Counted from the stretch's first letter, positions 45,368-55,710 are shown. The stretch is DNA of 64,000 nt from Leptospiraceae bacterium (GCA_016708435.1 JADJFV010000035.1:62001-126000), one strand, 5' to 3'. Translations and numbers: made by a program. Notes: generated by a model from the sequence alone, not told the origin.

Positions 45368-46870
45368 ATGGAAAAAGAAAAACAATCAAAAGAAATCGAT
45401 ATTTCGGCAAAGAAAATAAAGGCAGTTCATGCAAAGAGAATTGGACCTACTCTTACACCGGATCGTTCCAGAGTGCTCATGCGTCCTTTTTTTCCCGTGA
45501 AAAAAGAAATCGCGAGACGAATAGTGTCTCAAGTAATGACTCTATCTGATTTTGAAGTAGCGGATTTACTGAAGCAGGTATTGGGTGAATTTGAAAATAG
45601 GCATGAGAATGTAGAGCTAATCTTTAAAAACCGCTACTTACAAGTTCATAAATTCATCGGTGATCTAGAAGATACTTCTATTGAGCGGCAAACACTAATT
45701 GGCTCTTACTTCTCACATGAATATTCTCCTGAGTCTGCTGCTTTGTTCAATCCTTCCATCGTGCTTCATCCCGATCAGACGGAACTTCCTTCTGGCTCTA
45801 TCCGCTTTATATTAAGTCTTCGGGCTACAGGAGAAGGACATATTTCTTCCATTACGTTTCGAACAGGGAATGTGAACGCAAAACATAGAGTTACCCTCAC
45901 ACCATCTGTTCCATTTGTAGTAGAGCCAAAACCAATTAATAACTTAGTTTATGAGAAGGGGCTATTTACTCGTAAACTCCAAGAAGCAGGACTGCATAAT
46001 TCATTTTGTAAACAAGTATTAGAGCAATTGCAGAATGAGTTTGTTCTACATGATTTAAGAAGAGTTCTCGAAGCGGAGAGGGGCAAGATGGGATCCTTTG
46101 ATGTAATTACTGATCGTGCAGCTCATGGTATATTGCTATTAGCCGAATCAAACTTTGAAGTAGAATTTAATGTAAATAGTCAGACTTCCCAGAGAGTATT
46201 ATTTCCATCTGTTCCCAGTCAAAGCAATGGAATTGAAGATGCGAGATTTGTTCGTTTCGAAGAAGATGATCACAGTTTTACATACTATGCAACCTATACA
46301 GCGTATGACGGCAAAATAACATTACCCCAAATGCTAGAGACTAAAGACTTTGTGCATTTTAAATTTCTAACACTTAACGGTCCTGCCGTGCAAAATAAGG
46401 GAATGGCTTTATTTCCTAAAAAGATAAGTGGAGCTTACGCAATGTTATCCCGCCAGGATGATGAAAATATATTACTGATGTATTCAGACAATATTCACTT
46501 CTGGCAAACACCTACTTTACTTTTAAAGCCAAAAGAGCCCTGGGAATTTGTAAAAATTGGAACTTGTGGTTCTCCCATTGAAACGGATGCTGGTTGGTTA
46601 GTATTAAGTCATGGAGTAGGACCTATGCGTAGATATTGTCTTGGTGCATTTCTCTTGGACTTAAAAGATCCTTCGCGGGTAATTGGTCGTTTGCGTGAGC
46701 CACTCCTTGTGCCGAATGAAGCAGAGAGAGAAGGCTATGTTCCAAACGTTGTATATACTTGCGGAGCACTATTGCATGAACATGAACTGATAATTCCCTA
46801 CGCGATGAGTGATTATGGAACTAGCTTTGCCTCAGTAGGTCTCGATGAGTTATTAGAGTCGATGGAATAG
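45368..46870 (+). CDS. GH130-family glycoside phosphorylase/hydrolase
   Basis: 500 residues. The five-bladed propeller signatures of GH130 are seen: SAALFNPSIVLHPDQ, GIEDARFVRFEEDD, YYATYTAYDGKI, KNKGMALFPKKISGAYAMLSR in outline (VQNKGMALFPKKI), and GSPIETDAGWLVLSHGVG, with MSDYGTSFASVGLDELLE at the end. GH130 enzymes act on beta-mannosides (phosphorolysis of beta-1,4 or beta-1,2 links, or hydrolysis). It starts two bases after the GT4 gene, so they are co-expressed and probably make and trim the same mannose-containing glycan. The linkage cannot be told from sequence alone. Confidence 0.85.
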   Translation: MEKEKQSKEIDISAKKIKAVHAKRIGPTLTPDRSRVLMRPFFPVKKEIARRIVSQVMTLSDFEVADLLKQVLGEFENRHENVELIFKNRYLQVHKFIGDLEDTSIERQTLIGSYFSHEYSPESAALFNPSIVLHPDQTELPSGSIRFILSLRATGEGHISSITFRTGNVNAKHRVTLTPSVPFVVEPKPINNLVYEKGLFTRKLQEAGLHNSFCKQVLEQLQNEFVLHDLRRVLEAERGKMGSFDVITDRAAHGILLLAESNFEVEFNVNSQTSQRVLFPSVPSQSNGIEDARFVRFEEDDHSFTYYATYTAYDGKITLPQMLETKDFVHFKFLTLNGPAVQNKGMALFPKKISGAYAMLSRQDDENILLMYSDNIHFWQTPTLLLKPKEPWEFVKIGTCGSPIETDAGWLVLSHGVGPMRRYCLGAFLLDLKDPSRVIGRLREPLLVPNEAEREGYVPNVVYTCGALLHEHELIIPYAMSDYGTSFASVGLDELLESME

Positions 46871-47141
46871 TCAGGATTGATTTAATAGATCAATATAATG
46901 TTTTATTTGTGTTTGTGTCCAGCGGAGTTGATCAATTAAGTGGAGGATAATAGGGATTGACTCATCGTTCGCTCCGAATTCTTGTTTTAAATCTTGTATC
47001 AGTAATATTCTATCGAGGTCTTCTTTGTCTAAAGTTTTTTTCAGTATCAATTGGGATAATCCAATCCCTTTCGATACAATCATGAATAAAGAATTCATTT
47101 ATTCCATACAATTCAATAATTTCGGTGATTTCATATACCAT
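46871..47141 (-). pseudogene. cbpM: CbpM-type modulator of CbpA, one frameshift
   Basis: The natural start is the ATG at 47141, overlapping the cbpA stop by 11 bases. It reads VYEITEIIELYGINEFFIHD, CIERDWIIPID, then must gain one A in the seven-base A/T run at 47035-47041 to go on as KTLDKEDLDRILLIQDLKQE and IPIILHLIDQL. Joined, it is ~90 residues with the CbpM pattern: a MerR-like N-terminal helix-turn-helix and a helix that binds the J domain. CbpM inhibits CbpA. The shift may be a sequencing error. It ends head to head against the GH130 gene with no gap. Confidence 0.68.
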
Positions 47142-48033
47142 GATCTTCGCTCCGCGCTCTAGGATTATAGGGATTTTTTTTAGTCCACGTTTTTATAAAT
47201 TCTTTGAATTCAGAATCCATATGTTCCGGAAGGGTTATCTTAATAATTACAATTTGGTCTCCACGCGTTTTGCCTTTTATCGGCATTCCTTTTTCCTTTA
47301 TGCGAAGTTTTGTTCCAGTGTTAACGTTAGGCGGAATTGTCATCATAATTGTTCCATCTATCGTTGGAATTTTGATTGTCGCTCCATTGACTGCTTCGTC
47401 TAGACTAATTGGAATTTCAACTTCTAAATTGCTTTCATTTATTTTAAAAATAGAAGAAGGTCTTATATTTATTTCAATGTAGGCATCACCGGGTTGACCT
47501 TTTCCTATTCCCTGACCACCCTGATTTTTAATTCGTAATTTTTCTTTATTTTCAATGCCCGCTGGGATTTTTATTTTTAATCTCTTTCCAGCACCAAGAG
47601 TAACTTCTTTTTCTATACCATGTATCGCATCTTTTAGGTCAATCTCAAGGCTAAATAGATGATCTTTTCCTGGTAAATCTGCATTACCCGCACCTCTACC
47701 AGAAAAGAAAGTCTTGAAGAGGTCATCTGCATCTCCATCAAAATGATAGGCATACCGTCCACCATCTTCTTGATAATCATTGGAATAGGTTCTAGCTTTC
47801 TTCGATGATTCTGTAAATTGTTCATCGTGAATGCCTTTCTCAAATTTTTCACGGGCTTCTTTATTTTCAATTTGCTTGAAAGCTACGCTGATTTCTTTGA
47901 ATTTTGGCTCCATGTCCTTGTTATTTGGATTTAAGTCAGGATGGAATTTTTTGGCTAGTGCTCTATAGGCTTTTTTGATTTCTTCATCTGTTGCGTTTTT
48001 CTTTACACCAAGGATTTCGTATGGATCTTTCAT
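47131..48033 (-). CDS. cbpA: CbpA/DnaJ-type co-chaperone
   Basis: 300 residues from the ATG at 48033. J domain first (DPYEILGVKKNATDEEIKKA, HPD motif in KKFHPDLNPN), then a glycine-poor linker and two DnaJ C-terminal substrate-binding folds (KDHLFSLEIDLKDAIHGIEK, NLEVEIPISLDEAVNGATIK). There is no cysteine zinc-finger region, so it is of the CbpA (type II) group. It would stimulate DnaK's ATPase and deliver clients. The cbpM-like gene follows with an 11-base overlap. Confidence 0.9.
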   Translation of the reverse strand: MKDPYEILGVKKNATDEEIKKAYRALAKKFHPDLNPNNKDMEPKFKEISVAFKQIENKEAREKFEKGIHDEQFTESSKKARTYSNDYQEDGGRYAYHFDGDADDLFKTFFSGRGAGNADLPGKDHLFSLEIDLKDAIHGIEKEVTLGAGKRLKIKIPAGIENKEKLRIKNQGGQGIGKGQPGDAYIEINIRPSSIFKINESNLEVEIPISLDEAVNGATIKIPTIDGTIMMTIPPNVNTGTKLRIKEKGMPIKGKTRGDQIVIIKITLPEHMDSEFKEFIKTWTKKNPYNPRARSEDHGI

Positions 48034-48142
48034 AATCAATTGCCATTTATGAATGTAAAGAATTTTGGATAGAGTGATTTAATAGTCATTAAATACATAC
48101 GACTAGTAAATCAAAAAAGGTTTTCTTTGCCTATTACTTTTT

Positions 48143-50995
48143 TTAAAAACTCGCTTGAAAGTCAACCATCACTCTTCTACCTTCTCGGATATAATCGAAG
48201 GGATAATCTGCTCTACGCGCTAACGTTTGGTGTGAATTGAATAAGTTGGTTACGTAAAGACCTAGCTGCATACTTTCTGCGAATTTGTAGGATACTCGAA
48301 AGTTGACGCTAATCCATGCTGGGACATTCTTCGGACGGTATTGGGGAAAAGAGTAAGGATTGCTATTTGTATTACTTGTGTTGTATCCTGTGAGCGGATC
48401 TATTGGACCTTGGTCATTGGTTCGTCTGTATACTGCACCCTGTCTCTGGAGGCTAATAGAGCCTATCCACTTTTCCCATGTTGAGGATATACCAGCATTA
48501 GCCGTATATCCAGGTGAGTTTTTAATTTCGTTTGGATGTTTTGAAATTGTAGCATCTAAATTATTATCCAAAAACCGATAGAATCTAGAATAATTAACGA
48601 AGGTTGAAAAATATTTAAATGAAGTTAGAAGCTCTGTTTCAATTCCTCTTGTCCCAAGTGTATAAGCATTCACGATTGAATTACTCGTTCCGCTGTAATC
48701 AATTGCGTTTTCAAACCTTGTATTAAATCCATTGATGCGCAAATTGAAATTGGAATTAATCGTCCAATCCATTGCAATCTCACTAGTCTTAATTACCTCT
48801 GGGCTAATTTTTCTAGGATTATTCGAACCTCCCACATAAGTATTGACACCGAATAATTCCCCAGCCGATGGCTCTCTGAATGCTCTTCCTATCATCGCTT
48901 TAAATGTAAGTCTATCCGAAAAAAAATAAACAATCCCACCGCGTGGACTTGTTCTGCGGTAAGTCTTATGCTCGTTAGGCACAAACGGTGCACTTAAGTA
49001 TTGGCTGGGAATATTATAAGTGGTTGATTCTTGTGTGTTGGGGTCAGTTACTGTTATCCCCGGAATGCCAATCCAATTTTTATATGGCTCATCTATCCCT
49101 CGAAATTTAATAGATGTTTCATCATAACGGATACCGGCTGTAAACTCCACTTTATTGTTAAAGAGTTTACCACTCGTTAGCTGCGCAAAAGGAGCTATTT
49201 TTAGAATAGGACGATTTTGTATCCACTCCATGGAAGGGTTTAGAGGAAGAAATGCTCCGCTTGGGTTTGTGTTCTGGTCTCCTAGGATATTCATATTTAT
49301 ATTGCTATTATGGCTAATGTCTCCGTTATAAGAAAGTCGATTTCCTTCTACTCCTGCAACAAATGTTCCTCCGTTGGAAAGTAAATAGGTCAATTGTGCG
49401 CGCAAGAATAGATTCTCTATTTTTGATTTTAGATTTTCGGTTACACCGGACGGATAATCAGGACTATTCGGTAGTGCCCTGTAGTTATAATCCCAGTATC
49501 CGTTATTGTAGCGCATAACGTATTCTTGGCTTAATTTATCTGAAATATTCTTGGAATACTTTGCAGTGAATACATCTCTATATTCAGTTTGTCTGTCTTT
49601 TATATCAGGGACATTCTGCAACCAACCATCGAATGCTTGGTAATTCCATTTCTGTCTATGGTATTGAAAAGATAATCCTTTTAAATCACCTTCCCCTTCC
49701 AACTTTGTGAACAGGTAATAACTATTACGCTCATCTCGGTGTTGAAATTTTTGCAAAAACCCAAATGCATCTTTTCTTCCTGAGCCGTCATAGTTTGTAT
49801 AATTATTTCCATCTGTTTCATAGGAATTATAACTAACCACATGAGAAAACATTTTTCCTTTATTGCCAGTAATTAAATCATAAATTCGAGTTCCATAGTC
49901 TCCCATTCTGGCTCTAAGTTTTAAAGCTCCGTTTAAATCAGAGCCGGAAAATGTATTCAGAGATATAACGCCGTTAGTCGCATTGGAACCATAAAGTGCA
50001 GATCCAGGTCCCCGAATAACTTCTAGAGATTTAATCATATTTAGAGGAGTAATTTCCCAGGTAAGAGCTGTCCCATAAAATAAATCGTTATGTTGAACTC
50101 CATCAACAAGCATAAGCAAATGATTGTTATTCCAACCTTCATACATACCCCTTGATGAAACAGTTCTACGATCGTTTACTTGAGAAGGGGCAAAGCCCGG
50201 TAGCTGGAAGAGAATATCATTAATAGAAACCCTTCCATAATCTCTGATCTCTTTATCAGAAATTACAGATACAATATTGGGTGCTTCATTTGTTTTCTTT
50301 GCAATCTTAGTAGCGGATACTGTTACTTGTCCCTGTAATAAATCGAATACTTCTGTGGCTGCTTGCTCTGCGGCTTTTTCATTTGTCTGCAAGTATGGTT
50401 TTAGTTTTTCGGATAAGCGAGAAGAGGATGCGTATTGTTCTAAATTGCTGGGATTTTTTTTCTTATTTGGATTGGACCTGAGGATAAGAGATGTTTTGTT
50501 TGCTAATTTCTCTACGATAGACTGATCGCTTTCTTTTAATTCCTCTTTATCTAATTGTAATCCTTCTGATTGATAAATTTCATCGGTGATACTGTAAGCA
50601 TCTATCATTTGTCCGCTCTCGGGGTCATATACTTGGATGTATAAATTTAAGTTTGAGTCAGAGTTTTTTTTATTGTAAAATCCTTCGAGGAGAAAACGCG
50701 CATTAGCCTGCTTTGCCTCCGTTAGTCTTTCTGATGTAGTAGATTTAGTTGAATCAACTGGATTCAAACCTGACCCTTGAATTTTTTTGTTTAGTGTAGA
50801 TTGAATTTCTTTCTCTATATTTGAGTTTCGATCTGATTCATGAGGTTGAAAATTTCCAATATACACTGTCTTTGATGGAGTAACCTGCTGGGCATGAAGA
50901 ACTATCGAGTTAAAAAAAATAAGCCCGAGCAAATACAGAGCTAATCTTAATTTACCAATAGAATAGTGAACTGATGAGGAATATACAGTTTTCAA
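48143..50995 (-). CDS. TonB-dependent outer-membrane receptor with N-terminal extension
   Basis: ~950 residues. I start it at the TTG at 50995, which has GGGAG six bases upstream. A signal peptide (LRLALYLLGLIFFNSIVLHA) is followed by a ~190-residue extra periplasmic region (TVYIGNFQPHESDRNSNIEK, FLLEGFYNKKNSDSNLNLYI) that reads like a surface-lipid or FlgO/CsgG-type fold. The plug domain begins near TKIAKKTNEAPNIVSVISDK and has HLLMLVDGVQHND and SLEVIRGPGSALYGSNATNG. The 22-strand barrel ends with the aromatic VMVDFQASF. It imports a siderophore, cobalamin or similar ligand using TonB energy; the substrate is not clear. The N-terminal region is unlike the usual STN domain. Confidence 0.87.
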   Translation of the reverse strand: MKTVYSSSVHYSIGKLRLALYLLGLIFFNSIVLHAQQVTPSKTVYIGNFQPHESDRNSNIEKEIQSTLNKKIQGSGLNPVDSTKSTTSERLTEAKQANARFLLEGFYNKKNSDSNLNLYIQVYDPESGQMIDAYSITDEIYQSEGLQLDKEELKESDQSIVEKLANKTSLILRSNPNKKKNPSNLEQYASSSRLSEKLKPYLQTNEKAAEQAATEVFDLLQGQVTVSATKIAKKTNEAPNIVSVISDKEIRDYGRVSINDILFQLPGFAPSQVNDRRTVSSRGMYEGWNNNHLLMLVDGVQHNDLFYGTALTWEITPLNMIKSLEVIRGPGSALYGSNATNGVISLNTFSGSDLNGALKLRARMGDYGTRIYDLITGNKGKMFSHVVSYNSYETDGNNYTNYDGSGRKDAFGFLQKFQHRDERNSYYLFTKLEGEGDLKGLSFQYHRQKWNYQAFDGWLQNVPDIKDRQTEYRDVFTAKYSKNISDKLSQEYVMRYNNGYWDYNYRALPNSPDYPSGVTENLKSKIENLFLRAQLTYLLSNGGTFVAGVEGNRLSYNGDISHNSNINMNILGDQNTNPSGAFLPLNPSMEWIQNRPILKIAPFAQLTSGKLFNNKVEFTAGIRYDETSIKFRGIDEPYKNWIGIPGITVTDPNTQESTTYNIPSQYLSAPFVPNEHKTYRRTSPRGGIVYFFSDRLTFKAMIGRAFREPSAGELFGVNTYVGGSNNPRKISPEVIKTSEIAMDWTINSNFNLRINGFNTRFENAIDYSGTSNSIVNAYTLGTRGIETELLTSFKYFSTFVNYSRFYRFLDNNLDATISKHPNEIKNSPGYTANAGISSTWEKWIGSISLQRQGAVYRRTNDQGPIDPLTGYNTSNTNSNPYSFPQYRPKNVPAWISVNFRVSYKFAESMQLGLYVTNLFNSHQTLARRADYPFDYIREGRRVMVDFQASF

Positions 50996-51145
50996 GGTTT
51001 TCTCCCATTGCAGGTTTGCGAATTGCAACTCTACTTCTAAAAGAATTCTTGTAAAGGAAAAACTATTTTTTTATTATGAATATTGAGGTTATTCTGAATA
51101 CAACTACATTCCAATATCTTTACATTCAAAATTTCTAATTTAAAA

Positions 51146-52309
51146 TTACTTCGCTTTCCCATACTTAGCTAAAAACTTTTCTATGAGAGGGAAAATTTCT
51201 CTCTTCGCATTCTTTCCCATGACGAGGCAAGCATGACCGTAATTTCCACTGAAGCCTTCGCTCTCAGAAATGGTGTGGAATTCTTTGTATTTAGAATTTA
51301 CTTTGTTATATACTGACTTGAGACTGCTTGGAGTGGCTACGTTATCGTATCCGCCGGCGATGAATAGAATCGGACAGGTAATTTCAGTTTGCAATTCTGT
51401 GTAATTGTATTTTTCGTCAAGAGAAACTATATCGCCACCCTTTGCAACCCAATTGAGCATTTGTGTCATGAGTCCATCTGGAATATTTTCAATACCAACT
51501 AGCATTTTCTTAACTGTGTTCTTAGGAGTGACTTGGGGATTATAAAAAAATTCTTTAAGTGGAGAATTAAATAAACTAACGAACGGCAAAATGAACTTAG
51601 CCAGTAGTTTTATATCTACTCTCTTAGAAAAAGAAATATACTTCAGAGCAATCTTTCCAAGCACTGGACTAGAGTGTGCAAGGTTACCCGGACCTCCTAG
51701 AGAGACGAAACTTTTAATCTTGTCTTTTTGTTTTTTCTGAGAAATTCCAAGATAAGAATATAAAATCATAGCACCCATTGAATGCGCTACCCAATTGATT
51801 TTTGGTTTACCGGAAATATTACATACTTCATTTATAATTGCTGGAACATCTTTCTCTACTATATCATCGAAAGAAAAGTTTTCATTTTCTGATTCTGTAT
51901 AGGATTCACCACAGCCTCTAAGAGATACGGCATACACATCGTAGCCGATAGTCTTTAAATGATAGGCAAGGGAATGGTCTGTGTCTAAATCCATGAAGTA
52001 TTTATTGGTTATAATTCCATGAACGAGGATAATAGGCATTGCACCCATTAGAGGCTTATGCGGTTTATGCCTGTGAATAGCAAGATTCCAACTGTTATTT
52101 GTGATAGCAAAGAAAACTTCATCCGCAATATCAGACACTGGATATTTTTTTAAAAAATATCTTTTATACAAAGGGTAGGTTAAAAATGATACAAGCAGAA
52201 TGATTGATAGAATCAGCAGAAAGAAGCCACCTAGAATGCTGATGCAAATTAATAAAAGGATTGTGCTCGGAAAGGAAAATTTCTTTGTTTTAGTTTTTTT
52301 TTGACTCAC
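51146..52309 (-). CDS. Membrane-anchored alpha/beta hydrolase (lipase-like)
   Basis: 387 residues. Two hydrophobic segments at the N-terminus (~13-45), then an alpha/beta hydrolase domain: oxyanion MPIILVHGIITNKYF, nucleophile elbow VAHSMGA, catalytic Asp in IAGGYDNVATPSS and His in NYGHACLVMG. LRGCGES is the conserved loop after strand 4. The fold is like PhaC/lipase proteins. The substrate may be a lipid, given the membrane anchor. It is a single gene. Confidence 0.82.
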   Translation of the reverse strand: MSQKKTKTKKFSFPSTILLLICISILGGFFLLILSIILLVSFLTYPLYKRYFLKKYPVSDIADEVFFAITNNSWNLAIHRHKPHKPLMGAMPIILVHGIITNKYFMDLDTDHSLAYHLKTIGYDVYAVSLRGCGESYTESENENFSFDDIVEKDVPAIINEVCNISGKPKINWVAHSMGAMILYSYLGISQKKQKDKIKSFVSLGGPGNLAHSSPVLGKIALKYISFSKRVDIKLLAKFILPFVSLFNSPLKEFFYNPQVTPKNTVKKMLVGIENIPDGLMTQMLNWVAKGGDIVSLDEKYNYTELQTEITCPILFIAGGYDNVATPSSLKSVYNKVNSKYKEFHTISESEGFSGNYGHACLVMGKNAKREIFPLIEKFLAKYGKAK

Positions 52310-52359
52310 ATATTTTAAAAAAATTTATTTCACTCCATTGTCAAGTAAAGGAATATTGT

Positions 52360-52803
52360 ATGAACGATTTAAATTATCAACCCTATCGCTCGCCAAATGG
52401 CTGGTATATGCTTGCTTTTCCCGAACACTGGGAGGTCGAGGTGATTGAAGAGATTCCTGCATTTTATGATCCAGATGGTGCAGGCGCATTGCAAGTATCT
52501 GCCTTTGAAAATAAACTAGGCACCTATGATTTGGCAGAAGAGTTAGCAAGATTCTTGGCTTTTCATAAAATCGAATACGATGAAAACTGCATCGCTAGTT
52601 TTACCAATAACCTGGGCAGCAAAATCAAAGCCTGCGAATTTATCTCAGAAGAAAGATTCTGGTTGGTCTATATGATTTCCTTTCGCTCTAAATTAATCGT
52701 CTGCACTTACAATAGCGATGAGAAGCCCGACAAAGAGTTATCCATCATGCTCACAAATATCATTAGCTCAATCCGATTCTTACAAGCGGAAAATCTGAAT
52801 TAG
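52360..52803 (+). CDS. DUF3805-like protein
   Basis: 147 residues, no signal peptide. SPNGWYMLAFPEHWEVEVIE, then FYDPDGAGALQVSAFENKLG and a C-terminal YMISFRSKLIVCTYNSDE followed by a helix look like a small PsbP/Mog1-type fold; DUF3805 is the family I recall with DPDG-GALQIS. Function unknown. It is divergent from the hydrolase. Confidence 0.55.
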   Translation: MNDLNYQPYRSPNGWYMLAFPEHWEVEVIEEIPAFYDPDGAGALQVSAFENKLGTYDLAEELARFLAFHKIEYDENCIASFTNNLGSKIKACEFISEERFWLVYMISFRSKLIVCTYNSDEKPDKELSIMLTNIISSIRFLQAENLN

Positions 52804-52887
52804 CCATTGCAAGGCATAGAATTACACACTAAAAAGAACTGATAAGGATTTTTATTCGCGGTATCATATTCATAACTTGTCTGCAAA

Positions 52888-52907
52888 AATACGCAGTTTA
52901 GCGTATT
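52888..52907. promoter_or_regulatory. Short hairpin/palindrome upstream of LuxR-type regulator
   Basis: AATACGC, a six-base spacer, then GCGTATT. It lies 35 bases before the chosen start of the regulator and could be an operator or leader hairpin. Confidence 0.35.
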
Positions 52908-52941
52908 GCCATTTTTTATTCAGAGTGATAGAGTTATCCCT

Positions 52942-53586
52942 ATGAAAATACCAATGAAAGAAAAAAAGTTAGTGTATGGTGTCCTAATAGGGGATGAGAG
53001 TTTTCAGGCTGCCATCATAGGTCTTTTAAAAATAAGACCGGAAGTTGGCAGTATCATTGAATTCTCTTCACCGGAAGTTGCTTTAAAATTAGATTCTCTT
53101 TCTCAAGTTGATTTTTTAATCATTGATTGCCGTTTAGATGGAATTGCATTTTTAGGACAGTCTCGAGTAAGAAGTTTGCAAATTCCTAAATTGATTCTAG
53201 CGGATTATAATATTGAGTCAAAAGTATTTGATGCTCTGAAATATGGAGCAACAGGTTATATGTTAAAGGAAGAAATTTATTCGTTTAATAAAATTTTGGA
53301 AATTCTAATCGGTAATGGAGTCTATATTTCTCCAACAGCACTATTACAAGTTATCAATTATTTTAGGAAAATGGAAATGTCTGCGTTAAATCCCGAACAT
53401 CTTACGGAACGAGAAAGGATAGTTCTCAAAGAATTTTCGGAAGGACATGCTCCCAAGCAAATTGCAGAGAATTTAACTATTAGCATCGCCACGGTTCGTT
53501 CTCATATTCAAAATATTTATCGTAAACTAGAAGTAAGCAATCAAATCCAACTTATCCAAAGAGTAAAAGAAAAAGGTTTGGTTTAA
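52942..53586 (+). CDS. LuxR-family response regulator
   Basis: About 214 residues from the ATG at 52942; an upstream TTG frame start would place coding over a hairpin. The receiver domain is divergent but keeps a phospho-acceptor Asp in FLIIDCRLDG and Lys in YMLKEE. The C-terminus is a clean LuxR helix-turn-helix: LTERERIVLKEFSEGHAPKQ, IAENLTISIATVRSHIQNIY, RKLEVSN. No kinase gene is adjacent; it may answer to an unlinked partner. Confidence 0.8.
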   Translation: MKIPMKEKKLVYGVLIGDESFQAAIIGLLKIRPEVGSIIEFSSPEVALKLDSLSQVDFLIIDCRLDGIAFLGQSRVRSLQIPKLILADYNIESKVFDALKYGATGYMLKEEIYSFNKILEILIGNGVYISPTALLQVINYFRKMEMSALNPEHLTERERIVLKEFSEGHAPKQIAENLTISIATVRSHIQNIYRKLEVSNQIQLIQRVKEKGLV

Positions 53587-53653
53587 AATTTGATGAAGTC
53601 GAGCATATTCGAGATATATGATAATTTACCTTTCAAATCAAATACAAAAAAAA

Positions 53654-55403
53654 TCAGCTTGTGTATAAGCTTTCACTCACATACAGGCTATTACCCTCAA
53701 TTTTCTTTGACTGCTTTTTTGCTTTTGCTGCCAAATCTGCAATGTCTACGTAAGACTTGCATTTAGCTGTAGAGTTAGGATCAACTACACCTATGGATAA
53801 ACTTATTAGAGGATAAAATTTTTTCTCACCGTATCTACTTTCTGCGTGAATACCGCCTGCTTTTAGATCATCCTCTTTATAATGTTTGGAAATAATATTT
53901 TTAAACTTTCCCAAAATCACTTCACATCGATAATACCAATTTTCACAGGTAAAAATTACAATAAAATCATCTCCACCTATATGGCCAACTTGACCATTCT
54001 CTATCGGAACACATTCAATGAGAATATTTCCTAATGCTTTTATTATTTCATCTCCAGCGGAATATCCATATATATCGTTAAACGGTTTGAAGTTATCTAA
54101 ATCAAAATAGGCAACACTGAACGGTATTCTTTTTTCTAGAGATCGATTAATGCACTCGTTTATTGGGACACTACCCGGTAAAAGAGTAAGAGGGTTAGCA
54201 TGTCTGGCATATTTAATTTGCAAGTGCGTAATTTCTTCCAATACATCCATAATAGTTCCGATTCCCGCATACTTATTATTATGCGTGATGATAAATGCAG
54301 TATCATTTCTCATTGTGGAAGTTAATTGTTTACTGACTGCCTGAATTGAAATATTTGCATCAATGCTTAATGGAGTTTTATCTATAAAATGCCTAATGGG
54401 TTTTTTCCCATGCAATTCTAATCCATAACGAGTGGAAAATAATTTAGAAATAAATAATTCACGAAATATAATTCCCGTTCCTGTATGATTGTCAACTAAG
54501 GGTAAGATAGTAAGTGAACTGTTCTGCTGAAACAATAGCATAACTTCTGAAATGGGCATTTCGGAAGAGACTGGTTGAATAAAATTACAAATACTAGATA
54601 TTGGTTTTGTAGAATTAAATGGATCATAGTCATTATTTGGATTTTCTGAAACAAACAATTGGCTATCAATATGTTTTAAAGGAAAAAGTGCAGGTCTTCC
54701 AAAGTAATTTCCTTGTGCGTGCGTTATTCCAAGTTTTTCGATTGTCCTAAATTCTTCTTCTGTTTCAACACCTGTTGCGATTACATTGCAATGAAGGGAG
54801 CTTGCAATATTTTGAATGGACGATATAAATTTAAATTTAATTGGATCTTCAGCAATGCCTTCCACAAAATGATTATTTATTTTTATATATTCAGGCAGTA
54901 TCTCTGACCAGAATTTTAATCCAGAGTAGCTTGTGTCTAAATCATTCAATGCTATTTCAAATCCCATATCTCTGTATTTTTAATGCAGTTTTAAGCATTA
55001 AATCACTATTATCCGTTGGTTGATATTCTTTTAATTCAATTACAATGCTACTCGGTGCAATTCCAAATTCTTCAAGAAAATTAAGTAGCATGCTCTGTTC
55101 AAAATCTGCCTCTATAAATGTTGATACATTGACACTAATAAAAAGTTTTTCTCTTATACCTAAACTAGCATAACGATGTATAATTGATTCTTGTGTAATT
55201 AATTCAAGTTTTTTAAGTAGATTAAAATGATTTGCAATGCTGAATAATTTTGCATTGCTGTGTAACGGACTGTCCGAAGGTCCGCGAATGATTGCTTCAT
55301 AACCAATTATATTTTTATATGTCAAAGATACAATCGGTTGAATATATAGGTTCACTTTCTTATTAGTGAGAATATGGATTAATTCTTGTTTTATATTTTG
55401 CAT
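53654..55403 (-). pseudogene. EAL-CBS-GGDEF protein, one frameshift, degenerate EAL
   Basis: Two frames that meet at about 54957-54967 form one ~580-residue protein. The first frame has EAL residues YEAIIRGP, SVNVS and IELKE, and stops after KIQRYGI; the second continues with FEIALNDLDTSYSGLKF, IKINNHF, ATGVETEEEF and QGNYFGRP. One extra base explains the break. Key phosphodiesterase residues are replaced (DDFG to NDLD, IKID to IKIN, AEGVE to ATGVE). A CBS pair follows (~170-290 of the second part), then a GGDEF domain with IGGDDFIVIF and FDLDNFKPFND, likely active. The EAL domain is probably a c-di-GMP or other sensor. Confidence 0.75.
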
Positions 55404-55710
55404 TTTTTTCTTACGACTATTAAACGAACGAATGGTGCTCTATTAATTAGATCCATAATATTTTTTTTGAAATGAATCAACAAGACTGGAATAAAAGGCA
55501 TCAAAAATACTTTCGCTTGAATATCTTTCAAAAAATTATCATTTCAGTTACAAAATTGCATTTTAACAAAGGGATAAATATTTTATCATGTAATTGAAAC
55601 GTAATGTTATAATTGAAAAAATGAATCAATTTAATTTGACTAATCTTTATGCAATAAATACTTTGGCGGTAACTTCGTATTAGGCGAAGAATTATATTTA
55701 GAGGCGTGTC
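55404..55710. other. Intergenic divergent promoter region
   Basis: AT-rich (T-runs, ATTTTATCATG) between divergent genes. A small CTTCG/CGAAG stem lies at 55673-55689, just before the next gene. No gene or repeat family member seen. Confidence 0.4.
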
